64,000 nucleotides of DNA from Bacteroidia bacterium (GTDB taxonomy: Bacteria; Bacteroidota; Bacteroidia; Flavobacteriales; Flavobacteriaceae), in NCBI GenBank assembly GCA_030428705.1, contig JAUIDI010000005.1:62001-126000 (forward strand). Reading direction: 5' to 3'. The position numbers and the translations under genes are program-made. Positions 24,668-31,518 of the stretch are shown here, one piece after another. The notes beneath the pieces were generated by a model. That model searched no databases. It had not been told where the DNA came from and saw only the letters and a program-made list of their open reading frames with translations. The stretch's first letter is position 1, and each line of letters opens with the position of its first letter.

Positions 24668-26872
24668 CTATCCCACAACCTGTTTGTCGGTTGCATAGGG
24701 TTGACTATAGTGTCGTCGACCCGTTGCCTTGTATAGGGCGTTGGCCAACGCCCCCATTATAGGTGGCAATGAAGGTTCGCCCAAGCCCGTTGGGTTGATT
24801 CCATTGTCAACATAGAAAGTTTCTATTTCCTTGGGTGCCTGCTGTTGCCTGATCAATTGGTATTTGTCGAAATTTTCCTGTTCGGGCTTACCATCTTTAA
24901 AGGTCATTTGGCTATAAGTGGCATGCCCAATACCATCGATGATTCCCCCTTCAATTTGATTTCTACCGCTTAAAGGATTTATTACGATACCACAATCAAC
25001 GGCGCACCAAACTTTTTTAACGGTAGGGGTATTAGCTTCCATCTCGATATCAAGAACTTGTGCCACGTACGAATTGTGACAAAAATAGGCCGACACGCCA
25101 CGCATTGAATTATCGTTCGACCCACTGTTCCAACCCGATTTTTCTTTCACCAATTTCAGTACCCCGGCATAACGCTCAGGATCATAATCATTTTTCTCGG
25201 GATCCCCTACTGGATTAGCAATGGCCCTTTCAAATAATTCCAAACGAAATTCTATTGGATCTTTTTCGGCCAGTTCGGCCACTTCATCCAAAAAGGACTG
25301 TTCCGCTCCAGCAATAAAATTGGAGCGCGGTGCTCTCCACGCACCTGTTGTGACGTTCGAATCCAATCGATGTTTTTCCGCCAAATAATTGTCTACTGCA
25401 CCTGCCGGAAAACGATTTTCGAAAACTAGGTCGTCATTGGCCCCTGCTCCCCTGACGTGCCAGGCGATCAACTTGCCGTTCTCGTCCAACCCGGCCTTAT
25501 AGCGTACTTTATAAGCAGGGCGATACGTACCTTGGGTCATATCGTCCTCACGGGTATAGACCAATTTAATGGGTGCCTGCATTTTTTGCGAAATTACGGC
25601 CGCCTCGACCCCGAAATGCCCGTAAAGGCGTCGACCGAAACCACCTCCCATTCGGGTCATCATAATATCGATTTTCTCGAGAGGCATATCTAATCGGGAT
25701 GCCAATGTTTTTTCTAGAAATTCAGGAGTTTGAATAGGACCTTTGAGCTCCGCTTTGTCCGATGTGACATTGGCGAAAAAGTTCATGGGTTCCATCGTAT
25801 TATGGGCCAAGAAAGGTGCACTATAAGTGCGTTCAATCACCTTCGCGGCGTTCTTGAACGCTTTTTTTACATCACCATCTTCACGGGCCGGTGCCTGTGG
25901 TGTAGTATTTAATAACTTGGTCAAAGCCTCTTCGTGGTAGGCACTACTTTCGGGCTTGGATGTTTCTTCCCATTCCACAGCCAAAGCCTTTTTGGCTTGC
26001 ATACACTGCCAAGTCGTTTCGCCTACAATGGCCACCAATTGCGGAATGCCGCCACCATCGGACCATTGTTTTTCAACCTCTTCGGGATAAACCTCTATCG
26101 GAAAGACATCCTTGATGCCGGGCATTGATTTTACCGTTTCGGCGTCCATCGATTTATAGGTCATGCCGAATGCTGGAGGATGGACAATCATCGCAATGAG
26201 CATCCCTTCTTCATGTATGTCCAGACCGAATAAAGGTTTTCCGCTTACAATTTTAGGCCCATCGACATTCTTTCTGTCAGTACCTATTATTTTAAAATCG
26301 TTTATATCCTTTAATGCCACCTCCTCAGGGATAGGGATGTTGGCCGCTGCGGACGCCATTTCCCCATATCCCGCGGATTTATCCGAAGCCTTGTGCGAAA
26401 GAACCCCTGCGTCGGTCGTAATTTCTTCTGCGGGCACCTGCCAAGCTTCCGCCGCCGCCGCTATTAGCATATGTCGGGCCGTGGCTCCCGCCATACGTAA
26501 CGATTCCCAACCTTGACGAATGGATTGGCTACCTCCAGCCAATTGTCGGGTAAAAATATCGGTGTTCAGGGGCGCCTGTTCGACAATGACATCTTCCCAA
26601 GCGGTATCCAACTCCTCGGCAACGATCATGGGCATTGCCGTTTTTATGTTTTGACCGATTTCAGGATTTGGTGACATTATGGTCACCAAGCCATTGTCCG
26701 CGATTTTCAAGAATCCGTTGATGTCGAACCATTCTTTTGGCAGGCTTTTGATTTGCTCGGGAGAGGGCTTACATGAAGCCAACCAACTAAAACTGAGCAT
26801 CATTCCCCCACCTGCAAGTGCTGAACTCTTCAAAAAAGAACGTCTGTTATATGTTGTTTTTATAAGTGTCAT
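24668..26872 (-). CDS. molybdopterin-binding subunit, isoquinoline/aldehyde oxidoreductase type
   Basis: A 734-residue catalytic subunit of a xanthine-oxidase-family hydroxylase, closest in layout to isoquinoline 1-oxidoreductase subunit B and membrane aldehyde dehydrogenases. Seen: a twin-arginine export signal NRRSFLKSSALAGGG running into a possible lipobox LASC, so a Tat-exported, maybe lipid-anchored protein; TRQLAGGSQSIRQGWESLRM; MTRMGGGFGRRLYGHFGVEA of the molybdopterin site; GAWRAPRSNFIAGAEQSFLD; and the C-terminal GLGEPSLPPIMGALANALY with the presumed catalytic Glu. It lies 11 bases downstream of its [2Fe-2S] partner. There is no FAD subunit, so electrons probably leave through a cytochrome or quinone route. 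The substrate is unknown. Confidence 0.88.
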   Translation of the reverse strand: MTLIKTTYNRRSFLKSSALAGGGMMLSFSWLASCKPSPEQIKSLPKEWFDINGFLKIADNGLVTIMSPNPEIGQNIKTAMPMIVAEELDTAWEDVIVEQAPLNTDIFTRQLAGGSQSIRQGWESLRMAGATARHMLIAAAAEAWQVPAEEITTDAGVLSHKASDKSAGYGEMASAAANIPIPEEVALKDINDFKIIGTDRKNVDGPKIVSGKPLFGLDIHEEGMLIAMIVHPPAFGMTYKSMDAETVKSMPGIKDVFPIEVYPEEVEKQWSDGGGIPQLVAIVGETTWQCMQAKKALAVEWEETSKPESSAYHEEALTKLLNTTPQAPAREDGDVKKAFKNAAKVIERTYSAPFLAHNTMEPMNFFANVTSDKAELKGPIQTPEFLEKTLASRLDMPLEKIDIMMTRMGGGFGRRLYGHFGVEAAVISQKMQAPIKLVYTREDDMTQGTYRPAYKVRYKAGLDENGKLIAWHVRGAGANDDLVFENRFPAGAVDNYLAEKHRLDSNVTTGAWRAPRSNFIAGAEQSFLDEVAELAEKDPIEFRLELFERAIANPVGDPEKNDYDPERYAGVLKLVKEKSGWNSGSNDNSMRGVSAYFCHNSYVAQVLDIEMEANTPTVKKVWCAVDCGIVINPLSGRNQIEGGIIDGIGHATYSQMTFKDGKPEQENFDKYQLIRQQQAPKEIETFYVDNGINPTGLGEPSLPPIMGALANALYKATGRRHYSQPYATDKQVVG

Positions 26873-26883
26873 TTTTTTAGTTT

Positions 26884-27348
26884 TTATGCGTTTTCAGTAC
26901 TTGCCGCCTTCTTGATGGCCTTCTTGATTCGGGTATATGTACCGCAGCGGCAAATATTGCCGTTCATGGCCGTTTCGATTTCGGCGTCGGTCGGATTAGG
27001 ATTTTTTTTCAGGAAGGCACTTGCATTCATAATCTGGCCCGCCTGGCAATACCCGCATTGGTATACGTCTTCTTCTATCCAAGCTTTTTGAACCGGATGG
27101 TCCCCATTTTCGGATAGTCCTTCGATTGTCGTGATTTCTTGTTCGCCTACCGCCGAAATAGGAAGTTGGCATGAACGTACCGCATTGTCGTTTAGATGAA
27201 CGGTACAGGCACCGCATTGTGCGATACCGCAACCGTATTTTGTGCCCACCAATTTGAGGTGGTCGCGCAAAACCCATAGTACGGGTGTTGTCGGGTCGAC
27301 TTCAAGCTGCTGTGTTTTTCCGTTGACTTTTAGAGTAAAATTTGCCAT
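26884..27348 (-). CDS. (2Fe-2S)-binding subunit of molybdenum hydroxylase
   Basis: A 154-residue small subunit with two [2Fe-2S] clusters. Residues 1-~75 form a plant-ferredoxin-like domain with [15 protein letters not shown] and a further Cys in VRSCQLP; the helical C-terminal domain has [16 protein letters not shown] and [14 protein letters not shown]. It accepts electrons from the molybdenum site of the next gene product. It has no signal of its own and would cross the membrane with the Tat-borne large subunit, as in related enzymes. A -7 box (TATTTTTG, minus strand, 27391-27384) lies 36 bases upstream. Confidence 0.9.
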   Translation of the reverse strand: MANFTLKVNGKTQQLEVDPTTPVLWVLRDHLKLVGTKYGCGIAQCGACTVHLNDNAVRSCQLPISAVGEQEITTIEGLSENGDHPVQKAWIEEDVYQCGYCQAGQIMNASAFLKKNPNPTDAEIETAMNGNICRCGTYTRIKKAIKKAASTENA

Positions 27349-27383
27349 GATGATTGTCTAATTGAATGTATGTGTTGAAGTTA

Positions 27384-27391
27384 CAAAAATA
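27384..27391 (-). promoter_or_regulatory. candidate -7 box of the molybdenum hydroxylase operon
   Basis: TATTTTTG on the minus strand fits the Bacteroidota element. Just upstream, 27408-27424 carries a tandem CAGTTTAA direct repeat, which could be an activator site. Confidence 0.4.
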
Positions 27392-27524
27392 TAGCGTTAG
27401 ACAAATGCAGTTTAACAGTTTAACGGATAATTTGTAAAAAATTTAATAAAGACGGTGTCGATTCTTGAATAGTGAACACTAATCTATGAAAGAACCCTTG
27501 CCCAAATTTTCCTATCTTAGCCCA

Positions 27525-27935
27525 ATGCTCTCCAAGAAGACAAAATATGGCCTGAAGGCCTTGGCCCATTTGGCCTCCCAGAAAGATAACAGGCCTGTTC
27601 AGATCGCTGAAATAGCGAAGCACGAGAACATTTCACAGAAGTTCTTGGAAAGTATTTTATTGTCCTTGCGAAAAACCGGATTCCTAGGCTCAAAAAAGGG
27701 CAAAGGCGGGGGGTATTACCTGATCAAAGACCCCAAGGAGATTTTAATGACCGATGTAATGCGAATTCTCGAAGGCCCGATAGCCATGGTGCCCTGCGTT
27801 AGCCTGAACTTCTATGAGAAGTGTGACGACTGCCCAGATGAAAATACTTGTTCGGTCAATAAATTGATGCTCAAGGTCCGTGATGCTAACTTGGCGGTCT
27901 ATCGTAACAATACTTTGGCCGACCTGATTATTTAG
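27525..27935 (+). CDS. Rrf2-family transcriptional regulator
   Basis: A 136-residue DNA-binding protein of the Rrf2 family (IscR, CymR, NsrR, RirA). Seen: winged helix from KKTKYGLKALAHLASQ through IAEIAKHENISQKFLESIL, and LRKTGFLGSKKGKGGGYYL, the wing. The cysteine region has four Cys (PCVSLNFYEKC, then DDCPDENTC), a possible Fe-S ligand set, though the spacing differs from IscR. The start at 27525 (MLSKKTKYG) begins at the conserved region; an ATG at 27486 adds 13 poorly conserved residues. It lies directly upstream of the sulfate-assimilation cluster, whose promoters carry a repeated motif, so a CymR-like sulfur regulator is the best guess. Confidence 0.85.
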   Translation: MLSKKTKYGLKALAHLASQKDNRPVQIAEIAKHENISQKFLESILLSLRKTGFLGSKKGKGGGYYLIKDPKEILMTDVMRILEGPIAMVPCVSLNFYEKCDDCPDENTCSVNKLMLKVRDANLAVYRNNTLADLII

Positions 27936-28057
27936 TTTGCTGTCATATCGTTGGGGCATGAAAGCTTTGCGTATAAATCTGATTTTATTGCCCTTTTAAC
28001 CAACAATGCATAGTTCAAGTGAAAATTCCTGATTTTTTATGGCGATTCTTTAATAAT

Positions 28058-28080
28058 CTACTAAATCTATAGGATTGTTA
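28058..28080 (+). promoter_or_regulatory. putative Rrf2 operator, site A
   Basis: First of three copies of a 23-bp element: CTACTAAATCTATAGGAT plus GTTA at the end. It shares CTA(C/T)TAA and ATAGGAT with site B exactly 80 bp downstream and has a CTA(C/T)-N7-ATAG dyad core. It lies upstream of the cysH-region promoter. Confidence 0.5.
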
Positions 28081-28123
28081 TAAAATTTTCTAAAAAGATT
28101 CTTTTCGGACAATAATTTTAATT

Positions 28124-28131
28124 TAACTTTG
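28124..28131 (+). promoter_or_regulatory. -7 box of the sulfate-assimilation cluster
   Basis: TAACTTTG fits TAnnTTTG. The expected transcription start falls within the operator-like site B (28138-28160), an arrangement suited to repression. Confidence 0.45.
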
Positions 28132-28137
28132 TTTACT

Positions 28138-28160
28138 CTATTAAATTGATAGGATAATTA
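28138..28160 (+). promoter_or_regulatory. putative Rrf2 operator, site B
   Basis: Second copy of the 23-bp element: CTATTAAATTGATAGGAT plus AATTA. It overlaps the predicted start point of the cluster and lies 20 bases before the DUF2061 start codon. Confidence 0.5.
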
Positions 28161-28179
28161 GATTAAAATCATTTTCCCA

Positions 28180-28443
28180 ATGATCGTTGACCAACTCGTT
28201 CTAAGTAAAAAAGAATCTAAAACAAAGTACGAAGCCGACAAAAAATCGGAGAAACCCATTCGAAGTGTTGCCAAAGCGGTAAGTTGGCGGGTGATAGGTA
28301 CCTTGGATACCTTGTTGATCTCATACCTGCTTACAGGTAAGGTTTCCATTGCGGCATCGATCGCATCCATAGATTTTGTTACAAAAATGTTCCTCTACTT
28401 TTTTCACGAAAGAATTTGGAATAAAATCAACTGGGGAAAATAA
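28180..28443 (+). CDS. DUF2061 small membrane protein
   Basis: An 87-residue membrane protein of family DUF2061. Seen: a charged N-terminus, then KPIRSVAKAVSWRVIGTLDT, the family hallmark, two hydrophobic segments (TLLISYLLTGKVSIAASIAS and FVTKMFLYFFHERIW) and the conserved end FHERIWNKINWGK. The function is unknown. It is the first gene of the sulfate-assimilation unit, 11 bases ahead of cysH and directly behind the two operator-like sites, so it should be made when sulfate is being assimilated. A role in sulfate/sulfite movement or in anchoring the pathway is possible, but nothing in the sequence proves it. Confidence 0.8.
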   Translation: MIVDQLVLSKKESKTKYEADKKSEKPIRSVAKAVSWRVIGTLDTLLISYLLTGKVSIAASIASIDFVTKMFLYFFHERIWNKINWGK

Positions 28444-28454
28444 AAACTTAGTTT

Positions 28455-29078
28455 ATGGCCGTTACAAAAGAACAGATTGAAAAACTGAACATTCAGTTTA
28501 AAGGAATCCCGCCGGGGGAAATCATCTCGTGGGCGATTAAGAATGCCAATAAAGCGGTGGTGACCACCAACTTTAGACCCTATGAGGTGGCAATACTGAA
28601 TGAGGTGGTAGAGGTCAAAAAAGACATTCCCATAATATGGTGCGATACCGGGTACAATACGCCGAATACATATAGACATGCCGAAGAACTCATACAGCGT
28701 TTAGATTTGAACATTGATCTATATGTGCCAAAGCAAACTTCGGCGCATAGAGATGTGGTGTTAGGTATTCCGAATATAGATGACCCTAGGCATGCAGCGT
28801 TTACCGAACAGGTAAAACTGGAACCTTTCAGAAGGGCAATGGATTTCCATAAACCTGATGTTTGGTTTACGAACCTTAGAAAAGGGCAAACGGCGCACCG
28901 TGATTCGTTGGATATTTTGAGTCTGAGCAAAGATGGAGTATTGAAAGTGAGTCCGTTTTACCATTGGTCCGATACGCAATTGGACGTTTATTTAAAGGAA
29001 AGAAACCTGCCCAACGAGCACAAATATTTTGACCCGACCAAAGTTTTGGAAAACCGGGAATGTGGATTACACACTTGA
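28455..29078 (+). CDS. cysH: phosphoadenylyl-sulfate (PAPS/APS) reductase
   Basis: A 207-residue cytosolic thioredoxin-type reductase that turns activated sulfate into sulfite. Seen: a PP-loop-like N-terminal half (VVTTNFRPYEVAILNEVV), IPIIWCDTGYNTPNTYRHAE, FTNLRKGQTAHRDSLDIL for the nucleotide, SPFYHWSDTQLDVYLKE, and the C-terminal ECGLHT with the catalytic Cys. Only two Cys are present, so the paired cysteines that bind [4Fe-4S] in classical APS reductases are absent, which suggests a PAPS-type enzyme. No APS kinase (cysC) is in the cluster, so either cysC is elsewhere or the enzyme uses APS without a cluster. Followed by cysD after a repeat-bearing 81-base gap. Confidence 0.88.
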   Translation: MAVTKEQIEKLNIQFKGIPPGEIISWAIKNANKAVVTTNFRPYEVAILNEVVEVKKDIPIIWCDTGYNTPNTYRHAEELIQRLDLNIDLYVPKQTSAHRDVVLGIPNIDDPRHAAFTEQVKLEPFRRAMDFHKPDVWFTNLRKGQTAHRDSLDILSLSKDGVLKVSPFYHWSDTQLDVYLKERNLPNEHKYFDPTKVLENRECGLHT

Positions 29079-29110
29079 AATACGAGGTACGAAATTGAAA
29101 GTACGAAATG
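29078..29110 (+). repeat. dispersed repeat, TACGA type
   Basis: AAATACGAGGTACGAAATTG, then AAAGTACGAAATGTG: the same family as at 23281-23327, again beginning at a stop codon (cysH). Confidence 0.5.
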
Positions 29111-29159
29111 TGAATTAATAGAAAGATAAATATAAAGATTTTGAACTTGAACTTTTTTT

Positions 29160-30062
29160 ATGAATAACAGCACATCACATATCAACGCATTGGAGAACGA
29201 GGCCATTTATATTTTTAGGGAAGTGGCCGCGCAATTCGAAAAACCTGTTTTGCTTTTTTCGGGAGGAAAAGATTCCATTACGCTGGTTCGGTTGGCGCAA
29301 AAAGCTTTTTGGCCGGCAAAGATTCCGTTTCCATTGATGCATATCGATACGGGGCATAATTTTCCGGAAACCATTGAATTCCGTGATCGGCTTGTCGAGG
29401 AACTAGGTCTCGAACTTATCGTAAGAAATGTACAGGATTCGATAGATCAAGGTAAGGTAAAGGAAGAATCCGGTCGATATTCGAGCAGAAATTCCCTTCA
29501 GACCACTACACTTTTAGATGCCATCGAAGAATTCAAATTCGATGCCTGTATCGGAGGAGCTAGAAGGGATGAAGAAAAAGCACGGGCCAAAGAACGCATC
29601 TTTTCGGTTCGCGATGATTTTGGCCAATGGGACGAAAGAAACCAACGGCCTGAATTGTTCGATATGTTGAATGGGCAGATCGAATTGGGTCAGAACGTAC
29701 GGGTTTTCCCGATTTCAAATTGGACGGAACTCGATGTTTGGTCCTACATCAAAAAGGAGAAAATCGAAATTCCGTCGATTTATTTTGCGCACAAACGTAA
29801 GGTATTCTTAAGGGACGGATTAATCTGGTCGCATTCGGAATACGTATTCCAAGAAGAAGACGAAGAGGTACTTGAAAGAATGGTACGGTTCAGAACAGTA
29901 GGGGATATGAGCTGTACGGCCGCAGTATTTTCGGAGGCGACGGACATTGAATCCGTGGTACAAGAAATAAGGGATTCCACGATTTCAGAGCGCGGTGCCC
30001 GGATTGACGATAAACGCTCGGAAGCGGCAATGGAAAAGAGAAAACAACAAGGATATTTCTAA
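29160..30062 (+). CDS. cysD: sulfate adenylyltransferase subunit 2
   Basis: A 300-residue ATP-sulfurylase subunit of the PAPS-reductase-like PP-loop family; with CysN it forms APS from sulfate and ATP. Seen: LFSGGKDSITLVRLAQKAFW, the PP-loop SGGKDS; PFPLMHIDTGHNFPETIEFR; ACIGGARRDEEKARAKERIF; and EYVFQEEDEEVLERMVRFRT, then VGDMSCTAAVFS near the C-terminus. The length matches the family (~300). A short repeat-filled gap of 105 bases separates it from cysN; the two are almost certainly one transcript. Confidence 0.95.
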   Translation: MNNSTSHINALENEAIYIFREVAAQFEKPVLLFSGGKDSITLVRLAQKAFWPAKIPFPLMHIDTGHNFPETIEFRDRLVEELGLELIVRNVQDSIDQGKVKEESGRYSSRNSLQTTTLLDAIEEFKFDACIGGARRDEEKARAKERIFSVRDDFGQWDERNQRPELFDMLNGQIELGQNVRVFPISNWTELDVWSYIKKEKIEIPSIYFAHKRKVFLRDGLIWSHSEYVFQEEDEEVLERMVRFRTVGDMSCTAAVFSEATDIESVVQEIRDSTISERGARIDDKRSEAAMEKRKQQGYF

Positions 30063-30082
30063 AATTTCCTAAAGAAAATTTT

Positions 30083-30155
30083 GCCTTTAGCTTCTGGCTA
30101 TTGGCCAATTGGAAAACAAATAATAAATAGCCGACGGCAAAAAGCCAAAGGCTAA
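30083..30155. repeat. GCCAA-type repeat between cysD and cysN
   Basis: Two oppositely oriented parts (GCCTTTAGCTTCTGGCTATT and AGCCGACGGCAAAAAGCCAA, then AGGCTAA) can fold on each other. It resembles the array at 23347-23460. Confidence 0.5.
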
Positions 30156-30167
30156 CAGATTTAAAAA

Positions 30168-31415
30168 ATGCAAGTACTAAAGATAGCAACAGCGGGCAGT
30201 GTAGACGACGGTAAAAGTACCTTGATCGGCAGATTGCTCTACGACACAAAATCATTGACCACCGATAAATTGGAGGCCATAGAAAAGACGAGTAAGAAGA
30301 ACGGATATGATTATCTTGATTTTTCATTGGCCACTGACGGACTTGTTGCCGAACGTGAACAGGGCATAACTATTGATGTGGCCCATATCTATTTTTCGAC
30401 CGAAACGAAAAGTTACATCATCGCCGATACTCCGGGACATGTGGAGTATACTCGAAACATGGTGACGGGAGCCTCGACTTCACAAGCGGCAATAATCTTG
30501 ATTGATGCCCGAAAAGGTGTTATCGAGCAGACCAACCGTCATTTTTTCATCAACAACCTTTTGCGTATAAAAGAGGTCGTTGTCGCCATTAATAAAATGG
30601 ACTTGGTCGATTTTTCCGAAGAAAGATACAATGAAATAAAGTCCGATTTCGAAAAGTTGATGGAGAAGCGTGATTATCAAGATCAGAAAATTACGTTTAT
30701 TCCGGTCAGTGCCCTAAAAGGGGATAATGTGGTCAATAAATCGGAAAACACACCTTGGTACAAGGGTGAAACCCTATTGGAACATTTGGAAAGCTTGGAT
30801 CTCGCGGCCGTCTCCAATATAGGAACGTCAAGATTTCCTGTGCAATACGTCATACGACCCAAGACCGAAGAGCACCATGATTTCCGTGGATTTGCAGGAA
30901 AAGTATACGGTGGCGAATTGAACGTAGGCGATGAGGTAGTGGCTCTTCCGTCACAGACCAGGTCAAAAATCAAGGAAATCTACTTTTACGACCAAAAGTA
31001 TCAAACTGCTGCGAGAAGGTCTTCCGTAACAATAACCTTGGAAGATGAAATCAACCTGAGCAGGGGTGATATGTTGGTAAAGGCCGGAGATCTGCCCACT
31101 ATAGAGAAGCAGTTTACGGCCACCGTTTCTTGGATGGATTCAGATAAATTGACCGCCGGTAAAAAGTATATCGTACAACATGGGATCAATAAAGTTTTGG
31201 CAAAGGTTGATAATATCCATCACAAGATAAATCCTGATTATTCAGGTATCGAAATCGATGTGAAGGGCCTAGATATGAACGATATCGCCCAAGTTACGTT
31301 CAAACTGAACAAGCCGATTTTTTACGATAAATTCAAGAACCACCGTACCAATGGCTCATTTATTTTGATTGACACGCAAACGAATAATACGGTCGGGGCA
31401 GGTTTTATAGGTTAG
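30168..31415 (+). CDS. cysN: sulfate adenylyltransferase subunit 1 (GTPase)
   Basis: A 415-residue translation-factor-like GTPase that drives APS synthesis with CysD. Seen: P-loop AGSVDDGKSTLIGRLLYDTK, switch REQGITIDVAHIYF, DTPGHVEYTRNMVTGAS, NKMDLVDF and VSALKGDNV (G1-G5). Domains II and III follow (RFPVQYVIRPKTEEHHDFRG and onward). It is not fused to an APS kinase; fused CysNC forms are longer by about 200 residues. It is followed after 103 bases by the sulfite reductase gene, with operator-like site C in the gap, so that gene may also have its own promoter. Confidence 0.95.
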   Translation: MQVLKIATAGSVDDGKSTLIGRLLYDTKSLTTDKLEAIEKTSKKNGYDYLDFSLATDGLVAEREQGITIDVAHIYFSTETKSYIIADTPGHVEYTRNMVTGASTSQAAIILIDARKGVIEQTNRHFFINNLLRIKEVVVAINKMDLVDFSEERYNEIKSDFEKLMEKRDYQDQKITFIPVSALKGDNVVNKSENTPWYKGETLLEHLESLDLAAVSNIGTSRFPVQYVIRPKTEEHHDFRGFAGKVYGGELNVGDEVVALPSQTRSKIKEIYFYDQKYQTAARRSSVTITLEDEINLSRGDMLVKAGDLPTIEKQFTATVSWMDSDKLTAGKKYIVQHGINKVLAKVDNIHHKINPDYSGIEIDVKGLDMNDIAQVTFKLNKPIFYDKFKNHRTNGSFILIDTQTNNTVGAGFIG

Positions 31416-31464
31416 TATAAAGAAGTAGGTCAACAAGATTCTAGGATTAACATGTTTAATAAAT

Positions 31465-31487
31465 CTATTAATCCTATAGGAAATAAA
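31465..31487 (+). promoter_or_regulatory. putative Rrf2 operator, site C
   Basis: Third copy of the 23-bp element: CTATTAATCCTATAGGAAAT plus AAA, with the same CTAT-N7-ATAG core as sites A and B. It lies 31 bases before the sulfite reductase start codon. An extra half-like CTAGGATTAA lies at 31441-31450. Confidence 0.5.
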
Positions 31488-31518
31488 GAATATAATAATT
31501 GATTGTTGAGAAAAAGAA

